A program made the position numbers and the translations under genes. A stretch of 5,809 bases of DNA from Pseudomonadota bacterium. GTDB lineage: Bacteria; Pseudomonadota; Gammaproteobacteria; Xanthomonadales; Rhodanobacteraceae. The first letter of the stretch is position 1; every line of letters begins with the position of its first letter. The stretch covers positions 1 through 5,809 of the forward strand of contig JAJZGE010000146.1 in the NCBI GenBank assembly GCA_021798675.1, given 5' to 3'. Below are positions 1 to 5,809 of this stretch, piece by piece. The notes below the pieces were generated by a model. It saw nothing but the letters and a program-made list of their open reading frames with translations. It made no database searches and was not told the DNA's origin.

Positions 1-160
1 CCGGCACGCCGACGGCGAAGGCACCGGGCTGGGCCTCGCCATCGTCAAGAGCATCGTCGAGGCGCACGGCGGCGCCGTCGCGCTGGACAGCCAGCCCGGA
101 CTCGGCACCACGGTGTCGTTGCGCTTCCCGCCGTCGCCGCCGGCACAGCCGCGCGCCTGA
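1..160 (+). CDS. Sensor histidine kinase, C-terminal end (partial)
   Basis: The 5' end lies outside the window; the reading frame runs in codons from position 2 to the TGA at 158-160. About 52 residues are visible. They contain the glycine-rich G2 box of the HATPase_c domain ([20 protein letters not shown]), followed by the short strand pattern GTTVSLRFP that closes this ATP-binding fold, and a proline/alanine-rich tail ending PRA. In this family the domain binds ATP for autophosphorylation of a histidine in an inner-membrane sensor, which then phosphorylates a response regulator. The motif is shared by EnvZ/CusS-type kinases and does not by itself reveal the signal. The metal-regulator-style operator just downstream and the efflux operon that follows suggest that it controls those genes. 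No sensor domain is visible, so a heavy-metal sensor role is inference. The partner regulator is presumably encoded upstream. Confidence 0.93.
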   Translation, partial: RHADGEGTGLGLAIVKSIVEAHGGAVALDSQPGLGTTVSLRFPPSPPAQPRA

Positions 161-172
161 CCCGTACGCCGG

Positions 173-188
173 ATGACAGTTTTGTCAT
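173..188. promoter_or_regulatory. Inverted-repeat operator, CusR/CopR-box type
   Basis: The sequence ATGACAGTTTTGTCAT is a perfect 6-bp inverted repeat with a 4-bp centre, and is AT-rich against a very GC-rich background. Known operators of OmpR-family metal-responsive regulators such as CusR and CopR share the ATGACA-N4-TGTCAT core. It lies 12 bp after the kinase stop codon and about 87 bp before the adaptor start, and its centre falls roughly 50 bp upstream of the transcription start implied by the -10 candidate. That is a usual position for activation by this regulator family. No gene diverges from here, so the target is the efflux operon. Binding by the neighbouring two-component system is inferred. 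Confidence 0.72.
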
Positions 189-220
189 GGGATTGATCGC
201 GGAATGCCGGGCGAGCTGCC

Positions 221-226
221 TACACT
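221..226 (+). promoter_or_regulatory. Candidate -10 element of the efflux operon
   Basis: TACACT matches the sigma-70 -10 consensus TATAAT at four of six positions. No convincing -35 hexamer sits 16-18 bp upstream (that stretch is GC-rich), which would fit an activator-dependent promoter using the box at 173-188. A start site near 232-234 would give a leader of about 40 nt. This is the best candidate in the gap, but short hexamers are weak evidence. Confidence 0.4.
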
Positions 227-238
227 CGAGAGCCGTTG

Positions 239-256
239 GCGCCTCGGGTGAGGCGC
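239..256 (+). promoter_or_regulatory. 5' leader hairpin ahead of adaptor gene
   Basis: GCGCCTC-GGGT-GAGGCGC is a perfect 7-bp, almost all G:C stem with a 4-nt loop. It ends 18 nt before the adaptor ATG and 3 nt before the candidate Shine-Dalgarno GGAG at 260-263. No T-run follows, so it is not an intrinsic terminator. If transcription starts near 233, the hairpin would sit almost at the 5' end of the mRNA, where it could protect the transcript or affect ribosome loading. The structure is seen; its role is inference. Confidence 0.5.
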
Positions 257-274
257 GGCGGAGACGCGCAGGAC

Positions 275-1276
275 ATGACCCGCTGGCACGCTTTGTTGTT
301 GCTTGCGTTGACCGGCCCGGTCGTCGCCGGCCCGGTCACCCTGCCCGCACGCGCGGTGAACTACCGTCCGGAGAGTCGCGCCTGGGCCAGCGTGGAGAGC
401 ACCGCGCCGCTGGTGCTGCACGCGGCGACGGCGGCGCGCATCATGCGCCTGCAGGTGGCGCCCGGGCAGGTGGTGGCGGCAGGACAGGCGCTGGCCAACC
501 TCGGCGGCCCGCAGCTCGACGGCGAGCTCGCCGCAGCACGTGCACAGCTGCAGGCCGCGCAACAGGCCGTGGCCTCGGCCAGGCGCGCCGCTGATTCCGT
601 ACAGCGCACCTATCCGCTGACCAGCAACCGCCAGACGCTGGCCGCGGCGCAATCGGCGCTGGGCACGGCGCTGAGCCGGCAGGCCGCCGCACGCGCCACC
701 CTGGGCACGCTGCAGGCGCAGGCCATCCTCAGCAGCCCCGTCGCCGCGACCGTCGGCAGCATCGCGGCCGCGCCCGGCACCGACGTGCAGGCCGGCGCGC
801 CGGTGCTGACCCTGTTGCCGCAGGGGCAGTTGTGGCTGCGCGCCGAGTGCTTCGGCAACGCGCACCCGGTCGGCTCGGTCGGCCGTTTCATGCCGGCGGA
901 CGACGGAGCATCCATCGCAGTGAAGCTGGTCGCCGAGCTCCCCGCACGCGCCGCGGATGGTGCGCAGGTGCTGAATTTCGCGCCGGTCGACCCTGCCGGC
1001 TGGCAGGCCGGCGACACCGGCGAGGTGCGCTGGGCCGGCCATGCGCGACCGGCGATCGCCGTGCCGGCGCAGGCGCTGATCCTCGATGCCGGCAGGTGGT
1101 ACGTGCTCACCGATGTGGGCAACAAGCTGGCGGCCCAAGTCGTGACGCCAGGCCCGACGCGGGGCGATGACGTGGTGATCACGGCCGGCTTGAAGCCCGG
1201 CATGCCGGTGGTGGTACGCGACGCCTATCTGCTCTTCCACCGCCACTTCGCCGCGCAGTACACGCCGCCCGACTGA
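275..1276 (+). CDS. RND efflux periplasmic adaptor (membrane fusion protein)
   Basis: A protein of 333 residues that should bridge the RND pump and the outer-membrane channel in the periplasm. Residues 1-18 form a short signal peptide (MTR, then a leucine-rich core ending VVA before G19); there is no lipobox cysteine, so it is not an obvious lipoprotein. Residues ~45-78 form the first lipoyl half (VAPGQVVAAGQALANL) and ~79-147 an alanine/glutamine-rich alpha-helical hairpin. Residues ~148-182 form the second lipoyl half (ILSSPVAATVGSI...GTDVQAGAPVLTL), followed by a beta-barrel region to ~270 and a membrane-proximal domain ending DAYLLFH near 316-322. ATG 275 is preferred over an in-frame TTG at 236, because that TTG lies at the probable transcription start and would put basic residues ahead of the signal peptide. 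GGAG at 260-263 is a somewhat distant ribosome site. The stop overlaps the transporter start by one base. The protein is slightly short for the family. No Met- or His-rich metal-binding segment is seen. Confidence 0.9.
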   Translation: MTRWHALLLLALTGPVVAGPVTLPARAVNYRPESRAWASVESTAPLVLHAATAARIMRLQVAPGQVVAAGQALANLGGPQLDGELAAARAQLQAAQQAVASARRAADSVQRTYPLTSNRQTLAAAQSALGTALSRQAAARATLGTLQAQAILSSPVAATVGSIAAAPGTDVQAGAPVLTLLPQGQLWLRAECFGNAHPVGSVGRFMPADDGASIAVKLVAELPARAADGAQVLNFAPVDPAGWQAGDTGEVRWAGHARPAIAVPAQALILDAGRWYVLTDVGNKLAAQVVTPGPTRGDDVVITAGLKPGMPVVVRDAYLLFHRHFAAQYTPPD

Positions 1277-4200
1277 TGAAATGGCTTGCCCTCCTCCGCC
1301 GCCCCCTGCCGTGGGTGCTGGCCTTCGGCCTGCTGCTCGGCTACGGCGCCTATGCGCTGTGGCGCATCCCGGCCGAGGTGCTACCGCGCTTCGATTTCCC
1401 GCAGATCAGCGTGGTGGTGCATGCGCCGGGCTACGCCACGCTGGAGATGGAGTCGCTGGTCGCGCGGCCCATCGAGGGGCAATTGCTCGGGCTGCAGGGC
1501 GTGGACAGCCTGCGTACCAGCATCGCCCAGGGCAGCGCACAGTTCACCGTGCGCTTCACCCAGGGCAGCAATCCGCAGCTGGACCTGCAGGCGGTCTACA
1601 GCGCGATCGACCGCGCACGCGGCAGCCTGCCGCCCGGGATCGCGCCGTATGCCGAGATCATGGGCAACGCGATGAACGAGGTGCTCGACGCCGGGGCGCG
1701 GGTGCCCGCCGGCGTGCCGCTGTGGCAGGCCGAGGATGCGATCCGCACCCATGTGCTGCCCGCGCTGCGCGCGGTGCCCGGCGTGCAACGTGTCGAGCTG
1801 TTCGGCGCGGGGCCACCCACGATCTGGATCCAGCCCGATCCCGCGGCGCTGATCCAGCACCACGTCGGCGTGGACGCGCTGGCGGCGGCGGTCGGCCATG
1901 CCGCCGTGCTGGCACCGGCCGGCCGCACCACGCTCGGGCACCAGGACGTGCTGCTGGAAGTGCGGCAGCTGCCGGTCCAGGTCAAGGACGTGCTGGGCAT
2001 TCCCGTGCCCGCGCCCGGCGGCGCGGTGCCGCTCGGCGCGCTGGCCCGCGTGGTCGACGGTCCGCCCGCCGTGCATTACGGGGTGCAGGTCGACGGCCAG
2101 TCGGGGCTCGGCCTGATCGTGTTCAAGCAGCCGGGGGCATCGACGATCCCGGTGGACACCGCGGTCATGCGCACCCTGGCGTCGCTGCAGGGCCAGCTGC
2201 CGCAGGGCGTGGCCTGGGTGCCGATCTATCGCCAGTCCTACCTGGTGTCGCTGATCGGGCACGACCTTCTGCGCAACCTGCTGCTCGGCGGCGTGCTGGC
2301 GATCCTGGTGCTGGTCTGGATACTCGGCCGCCAGCATGGCGTGGGCGTGCTGGCGCTCAGTATCCCCACCAGCCTGTTGCTCGCCATCGGCGGCCTGTAC
2401 GCCTTCGGGCAAAGCCTCAATCTGCTGACGCTGGGTGCGCTGACGCTGGCGGTGGGCCTGCTGGCGGACGACGGCATCATCGTGCTCGAAGCGATCCAGC
2501 ACCGCTGGGAAAGCGGGCTGGCCGGATGGGACGGCGTGCGGGCCGGGGTCAGCGACATCGCGGTCGCCGACACCACCGGCACGCTCACCACGGTGGCGGC
2601 CTACCTGCCCCTGCTGGCGGTGTCAGGCCTGGCAGGGCTGTTCATGCGTCCGTTCGCCCTGGCGATGGGCCTCGCGCTGCTTGCGTCGCTGTTCGTTTCG
2701 CTGACCTTGATTCCCGCCGTGCTGGGCCATCGCGGCACACGTGCGGGGCGGGTGTTCCGGAGCAGCCACCGCTTCATGGACGCGCTCGCGCGCTTCAACG
2801 GCAAGCTGCTGGACGTGACCCTGCGCCGCCCTGGCGCCAGCCTGGCGGCGGCCGCCGTCGCCTTTGTGATTGCCATCGGCGCGCTGGCCATCGTGCCGGT
2901 GAACTTCCTGCCGCTGCCCAACGAGGGCGTGCTGCTCGACAGCTTCACCTTCGCACCGGGCACCTCGCTGGACGAGGCCATCGCGGTGTCGCGGCGCATG
3001 AGCGAGGCCCTGCAGGCGGATCCCGCGGTGGCGCACGTGTTCGTGCGCAACGGCTCGCCGGAGCAATCGGCGTACACCGAGCACAGTTTCGCCGGCGAGA
3101 TGCAGATCGTGCTCAAGCCGGGCTTCGACGCCAACAGCCTCGACCGCATCGCCGACCACCTGCACGACGTCGCCCGGCAGCCGGGCGTGGTGCAGAGCAT
3201 CGACACGCCCACCATCGAGCGCGTGGGCGAGAGCCTGTCGGGCCTGCCGCAGCCGTTCGAGGTGCTGCTCTATGGCAACCGCATCGACACCTTGCGCAGC
3301 CTGTCGGAAACCGTTGCGGCCAGGCTGCGCACGGTGCCTGCGCTCACCGACATCTTCAACAACGACGCCTACCCGGTGACCCAGCTGCAGATCGCGCCGC
3401 GCATGGATGCGCTGCGCAGCGCCGGGCTGACGCCCGCCGGACTCGGCGACCAGCTCGACCTGCTGCTGCACGGCCGCGTGCTGGCGACCCTGCCCTACGG
3501 CGCCAGCCAGCGCGAGCTGTACCTGCGCCAGGCCGACGCGCGCTACCTCGGCCTGGCCGCGCTGGGCCGCGAACCGATCCTCGGCCCGCACGGCTGGATG
3601 CCCTTGTCGCACCTGGCGCGGCTGACGCTGCAGGCGCAACCCAACCAGCTGGAACACATCGACGGCGAGCGCGCGCTCAGCATCATGGCCACGCCGACCG
3701 GTCCGCTGGGCAGCACCATCGCCGCCGCCAGGGCCGCGCTGTCGTCGGTGCGATGGCCAGCCGGATACCGCGTCGAATTCGGCGGCATGTATCCCGAGCT
3801 GATCCATACCGCCGAAGCGCTGGGGCTTGCGGTGCTGCTGGCCTTGCTGCTCACCCTGGGCATCCTGGCGCTGCAGTTCGGCGGCTGGCGGCTGCCGGTG
3901 ATCCTGCTGCTGCAGGCGCCGCTCGCCTTCACCGGCGCCGCGCTGGCGCTGGCCGTTTCCGGCGTGGGGCTCAACGCCACCGGCCTGATCGGCCTGCTTA
4001 CCCTGGTCGGCGTCAGCCTCAACCACGGCATCGTGCTGCTGGCTTACGTGCGCTCCCACGAAAAGCAGGGCATGCCGCGCGAGGACGCCGTGCGCCGGGC
4101 CGTGCACGAGCGCCTGCGCCCGATCGTGCTGACCACGCTCACCGCGGTGCTGGGCATGCTGCCGACCGCGCTGGGCCTGGGCACGGGCGCCGCGCCGGAG

Positions 4201-4302
4201 CAGGGCCTGGCCATCGTGGTGTTGGGCGGCGTGCTGTGGAGCGCGGTGCTTTCCACCAACCTGCTGCCCGCGCTCTATCTCCGCTGGGGAACGCGGACAT
4301 GA
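1276..4302 (+). CDS. RND superfamily inner-membrane efflux transporter
   Basis: A proton-driven pump subunit of 1008 residues with the full RND (ACR_tran) layout, a little shorter than AcrB or CzcA. TM1 is ~11-29, followed by the conserved IPAEVLPRFDFPQI strand and a large periplasmic loop to ~330. TM2-TM6 lie at ~331-351, 356-376, 382-404, 433-455 and 461-482. TM7 is ~522-541, a second periplasmic loop runs to ~838, and TM8-TM12 lie at ~848-868, 873-895, 900-925, 950-968 and 977-1000. TM4 carries GLLADDGIIVLEAI, with D398-D399 matching the AcrB D407-D408 proton relay. In TM10 the AcrB K940 position appears to be N916 (VSLNHGIVLL). The loops carry CzcA-like stretches (APGYATLEMESLV near 50; SGLPQPFEVLLYG near 655-667). 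No Shine-Dalgarno precedes the ATG, so translation probably depends on coupling to the adaptor through TGATG. Membership of the superfamily is near certain; the substrate, metal or organic, is not decided. Confidence 0.96.
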   Translation: MKWLALLRRPLPWVLAFGLLLGYGAYALWRIPAEVLPRFDFPQISVVVHAPGYATLEMESLVARPIEGQLLGLQGVDSLRTSIAQGSAQFTVRFTQGSNPQLDLQAVYSAIDRARGSLPPGIAPYAEIMGNAMNEVLDAGARVPAGVPLWQAEDAIRTHVLPALRAVPGVQRVELFGAGPPTIWIQPDPAALIQHHVGVDALAAAVGHAAVLAPAGRTTLGHQDVLLEVRQLPVQVKDVLGIPVPAPGGAVPLGALARVVDGPPAVHYGVQVDGQSGLGLIVFKQPGASTIPVDTAVMRTLASLQGQLPQGVAWVPIYRQSYLVSLIGHDLLRNLLLGGVLAILVLVWILGRQHGVGVLALSIPTSLLLAIGGLYAFGQSLNLLTLGALTLAVGLLADDGIIVLEAIQHRWESGLAGWDGVRAGVSDIAVADTTGTLTTVAAYLPLLAVSGLAGLFMRPFALAMGLALLASLFVSLTLIPAVLGHRGTRAGRVFRSSHRFMDALARFNGKLLDVTLRRPGASLAAAAVAFVIAIGALAIVPVNFLPLPNEGVLLDSFTFAPGTSLDEAIAVSRRMSEALQADPAVAHVFVRNGSPEQSAYTEHSFAGEMQIVLKPGFDANSLDRIADHLHDVARQPGVVQSIDTPTIERVGESLSGLPQPFEVLLYGNRIDTLRSLSETVAARLRTVPALTDIFNNDAYPVTQLQIAPRMDALRSAGLTPAGLGDQLDLLLHGRVLATLPYGASQRELYLRQADARYLGLAALGREPILGPHGWMPLSHLARLTLQAQPNQLEHIDGERALSIMATPTGPLGSTIAAARAALSSVRWPAGYRVEFGGMYPELIHTAEALGLAVLLALLLTLGILALQFGGWRLPVILLLQAPLAFTGAALALAVSGVGLNATGLIGLLTLVGVSLNHGIVLLAYVRSHEKQGMPREDAVRRAVHERLRPIVLTTLTAVLGMLPTALGLGTGAAPEQGLAIVVLGGVLWSAVLSTNLLPALYLRWGTRT
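4286..4290 (+). promoter_or_regulatory. Ribosome binding site supporting start at 4299
   Basis: GGGGA inside the last codons of the transporter gene lies 8 nt before the ATG at 4299. This is good spacing for a Shine-Dalgarno element, and the ATG itself overlaps the transporter stop as ATGA. The alternative in-frame ATG at 4362 has no comparable purine tract and lies within the loop of a potential hairpin. These facts favour 4299 as the translation start of the outer-membrane gene. Confidence 0.55.
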
Positions 4303-5774
4303 GGCGCCTCCTGTCGAGATGGCGCGACAAAGCCTTGCCCGTTCGCACCGGGCGTAGCCGCATGGCGAAAGGGCCTAACGATCATCGCGACGGGTTTCGA
4401 CTGCGCGCCATCGGCGCTGCGCTCAGCCCGGGCACACATGCCCTTGCCGCCGCGACAGGCATTGCCCTGTGCACGATGTTGGCCGGCTGCGCGACCTATC
4501 AGCCGCTGCCGCTCGCGCAGCATGCCCGCCTGCCGGACAAGGTCGCTGACCTCAAGGTCGACCCGGCATCGATGCCGATCCCGGCCCTGCGCAAGCATGT
4601 TTTCGATCCATCCCGCGGCCTGGACATGACCGACGTGGCGATGCTGGCCGTCGCCAACAACCCGATGCTGAAGATCGCCCGGGACCAGCGCGGCATCGCC
4701 CACGCGCAGGCCTTTGCCGCCGGCTTGCTGCCGGATCCGGTGCTGGATGTCTCGCGCGGCTACCCGACCAGCGGCCCCGCCGACAGCACGGCCTACAGCG
4801 CCGGCCTGACCTACGATCTCACGGCGCTACTCTCCCACGCCTCGGATGTGCGTGCTGCGCGGGCCTCGGCGAAGCAGGTGGACCTGAACCTGCTCTGGCA
4901 GGAGTGGCAGGTGATCGCCGCCGCCCGACAGTTGTTCCTGCGCTGCGTCTACCAGGCGAAGATGCTGGGCGTGCTGCGCGACGAGGTGCGGCAGCGCGGG
5001 TGGTTCCACGCGCAACTGGCGCAAGCGCAACGGCATGGCGACGTGTCGCTGGCCCAGCTCGGCCTCGACCAGGCCGCGCTGCAGGCCGTGCAGTCGCGCC
5101 GGGACGGCATGGCGCGGCAACTGCTGGCGAGCCGGCAGGCGCTGGATGCCCTGCTCGGCCTGTCGCCGGACGCGACGTTGACGCTGCTGCCACCTGCCGC
5201 AAGGCCCGCACCCAGCAAGCCCGAAATCGCCCGCGAGCTGGCCACGCTCGCGCAGCGCCGCCCCGACCTGCTGGCACTGCAGGCGGGCTACGAGAGCGCG
5301 GACATCCGCTATCGGCGTGCGATCTGGCAGCAGTTCCCCTCGATCGACGTCGGCTTTTCCAGAGGCCGCGACACCGACGCCATCAGCTCGCGCAGCTTCC
5401 AGGTCTCGCTGACCCTGCCGCTCTTCAATCGCAACCGCGGCAACGTGGCCATCGCAAAGGCGACGCGCCAGGCCTTGCACGACGAATACACGCTGCGCCT
5501 CGCCCAGGCCAGGTCCGCCATCGCACGCCTGCTGCAGGATCGCGCGATCCTGCAGCGGCAGCGTGTCGAGCTGACCAGGAGCGCGGCTCTACAGGCAGGC
5601 ATCGCCGAAAGGCTGCGACAGTCCGCAACAGCCGGCGACCTGTCCGAAGCGCGCTCCCTCGACTTCCGCCTGCGCCGGGATGACCAACGCCTGGAGCTGC
5701 TTGCCACCGGGCAGGCGATGCTTGAACAGCAGGTTGTGCTGGAGACCCTGCTGGCGAACCCCGACCCGCGATAA
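4299..5774 (+). CDS. Outer-membrane efflux channel lipoprotein, CzcC/TolC family
   Basis: A protein of 491 residues from ATG 4299, expected to be the exit duct of the pump. A hydrophobic stretch (LAAATGIALCTM) ends in the lipobox LAGC with C64, implying lipidation and outer-membrane anchoring. The first outer-membrane efflux repeat starts near 108 (LDMTDVAMLAVANNPMLKIA) with the characteristic AFAAGLLPDPVLDVS at ~138-152. The second starts near 308 (PEIARELATLAQRRPDLLALQ) and includes QQFPSIDVGFSRG near 343-355 and the CzcC-type LPLFNRNRGN at 373-382. Long alanine/glutamine/arginine-rich helices follow each repeat. The start overlaps the transporter stop and has a GGGGA ribosome site. Oddly, 63 residues precede the lipobox cysteine where about 15-30 is usual. 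Codons ~13-47 of this leader look derived from a palindromic repeat. Starting at ATG 4362 would still leave 42 residues. Family assignment is firm; the exact start is less so. Confidence 0.93.
   Translation: MRRLLSRWRDKALPVRTGRSRMAKGPNDHRDGFRLRAIGAALSPGTHALAAATGIALCTMLAGCATYQPLPLAQHARLPDKVADLKVDPASMPIPALRKHVFDPSRGLDMTDVAMLAVANNPMLKIARDQRGIAHAQAFAAGLLPDPVLDVSRGYPTSGPADSTAYSAGLTYDLTALLSHASDVRAARASAKQVDLNLLWQEWQVIAAARQLFLRCVYQAKMLGVLRDEVRQRGWFHAQLAQAQRHGDVSLAQLGLDQAALQAVQSRRDGMARQLLASRQALDALLGLSPDATLTLLPPAARPAPSKPEIARELATLAQRRPDLLALQAGYESADIRYRRAIWQQFPSIDVGFSRGRDTDAISSRSFQVSLTLPLFNRNRGNVAIAKATRQALHDEYTLRLAQARSAIARLLQDRAILQRQRVELTRSAALQAGIAERLRQSATAGDLSEARSLDFRLRRDDQRLELLATGQAMLEQQVVLETLLANPDPR
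4337..4374. repeat. REP-like imperfect palindrome inside coding 5' end
   Basis: Arms GCCCGTTCGC (4337-4346) and GCGAAAGGGC (4365-4374) are inverted repeats with one mismatch, enclosing an 18-nt loop that itself can form GGC-GTA-GCC (4351-4359). The order TTCGCAC, GCGTAGCCGCA, GCGAA, AGGGC recalls, from memory, the short dispersed elements of the form TTCGC-CTGAGCGTAG-GCGAAGTCGAAGGGC in many high-GC gammaproteobacterial genomes, with GTCGA deleted. It falls within codons 13-26 of the outer-membrane gene and places ATG 4362 in the loop. The inverted repeat is directly visible; family membership is inference. Confidence 0.5.
4393..4438. repeat. Possible degenerate second copy of the same element, inverted
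   Basis: Read on the minus strand, this stretch contains, in order, GTGTGCCCGGGCTGAGCGCA, then GCGCCGATGGCGCGC and AGTCGAAACC. That is the same order of parts (CTGAGCG, ATGGCG, GTCGAA) as the dispersed element suspected at 4337-4374. The two would form a head-to-head pair separated by about 18 bp, as is common for REP pairs. The match is loose and was made by eye; it could be chance in GC-rich coding DNA. It lies in the leader before the lipobox of the outer-membrane protein. Confidence 0.3.
5531..5556. repeat. Perfect 26-bp palindrome within the outer-membrane gene
   Basis: The half-site GCTGCAGGATCGC is followed immediately by its exact reverse complement GCGATCCTGCAGC, with no spacer. It spans codons for L411 to R420 (LLQDRAILQR) in the second long helical segment of the channel protein, and its centre falls exactly on a codon boundary. 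It contains CTGCAG near each end. The palindrome is certain from the sequence. Whether it has a function, or simply reflects common codons for a coiled coil, is unknown. Confidence 0.9.
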
Positions 5775-5809
5775 ACCGTTCGCACCGGCTGCCCGCGCTG
5801 CAAGAACTG
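5775..5809. other. Downstream end of window, no gene seen
   Basis: Thirty-five bases follow the TAA of the outer-membrane gene. Bases 5776-5788 (CCGTTCGCACCGG) repeat 4339-4351 exactly, which may mark the start of another REP-like element after the operon, although the following bases do not continue the match. No stem followed by a T-run is present, so no intrinsic terminator can be called within the visible stretch. Confidence 0.4.

Noticed and set aside
236..274. TTG at 236 as an earlier start of the adaptor gene
   Set aside because: It adds a basic segment ahead of a good signal peptide, overlaps the leader hairpin, and lies at or before the probable transcription start. ATG 275 is better.
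161..274. Riboswitch, small RNA or small ORF in the gap between kinase and adaptor
   Set aside because: Apart from the operator, the -10 candidate and the single hairpin, there is no multi-stem conserved architecture. The ATG at 187 opens a frame that runs over the adaptor gene with shadow-type composition.
2623..4107. Long antisense open frame (494 codons), and similar ones at 1381-2502 and 185-1246
   Set aside because: All lie opposite firmly identified genes, have His/Gln/Arg/Ala-rich sequence without domain patterns, and are expected from the strong third-position GC bias.
4312..4329. TGTCG-N8-CGACA inverted repeat just inside the outer-membrane gene, possibly a second operator
   Set aside because: Only 5-bp arms with a different spacing from the 173-188 box, and within coding sequence. 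It is expected by chance.
1281..5774. A single 1497-codon open frame running through the transporter region into the channel gene, suggesting a giant fusion protein
   Set aside because: Before 4299 the translation is arginine/alanine/proline/glycine-rich low-complexity sequence typical of an off-frame reading of GC-rich DNA, while the overlapping frame encodes a full, recognisable RND pump. Only the part from 4299 is a real gene.
5778..5807. Possible terminator after the operon (GTTC...GAAC)
   Set aside because: Only 4-bp arms with a long loop and no T-run; the window ends too soon to judge.
1..5809. A wholly new type of system
   Set aside because: All four proteins belong to known families (histidine kinase, adaptor, RND pump, outer-membrane channel) in a familiar order. 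The novelty, if any, lies in regulation, the repeat-derived leader and the substrate, not in a new machinery.

Overview
This is a GC-rich window (roughly 70% G+C by eye) carrying one co-directional, tightly packed locus on the + strand. Base composition, dense coding and protein style suggest a high-GC proteobacterium. A gammaproteobacterium of the Xanthomonadales (Rhodanobacter/Dyella-like) is my best guess, but no taxonomic marker is present, so this is inference.

Layout: (1) Positions 1-160 are the last ~52 codons of a sensor histidine kinase, recognised by the G2 box of its ATPase domain. (2) Positions 161-274 are the only real intergenic gap. It holds a perfect ATGACA-N4-TGTCAT inverted repeat (173-188), which matches the operator style of CusR/CopR-type metal-responsive OmpR-family regulators. 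A weak -10 hexamer (221-226) and a 7-bp GC hairpin (239-256) follow, the latter just before the first efflux gene. (3) Positions 275-1276 encode a periplasmic adaptor (membrane fusion protein). (4) Positions 1276-4302 encode a 1008-residue RND inner-membrane transporter. (5) Positions 4299-5774 encode a CzcC/TolC-family outer-membrane lipoprotein. The three efflux genes overlap at stop/start codons (TGATG at 1274-1278; ATGA at 4299-4302), so they form one translationally coupled operon. The last 35 bases contain no gene.

Together the products should form a complete tripartite pump across the Gram-negative envelope. It is probably switched on by the two-component system whose kinase ends at position 160; the matching response regulator would lie upstream of the window. 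The operator style points to metal ions (Cu/Ag/Zn/Co class), but the transporter's proton-relay residues look more like the drug-type (HAE) branch in TM4 and lack the TM10 lysine. The substrate is therefore left open.

The system type is well known. The most unusual observations are the clean metal-regulator-type operator, a degenerate palindromic element that appears to have been absorbed into the 5' coding end of the outer-membrane gene (giving an unusually long leader before its lipobox), a perfect 26-bp palindrome inside the same gene, and the mixed HAE/HME signature of the transporter.
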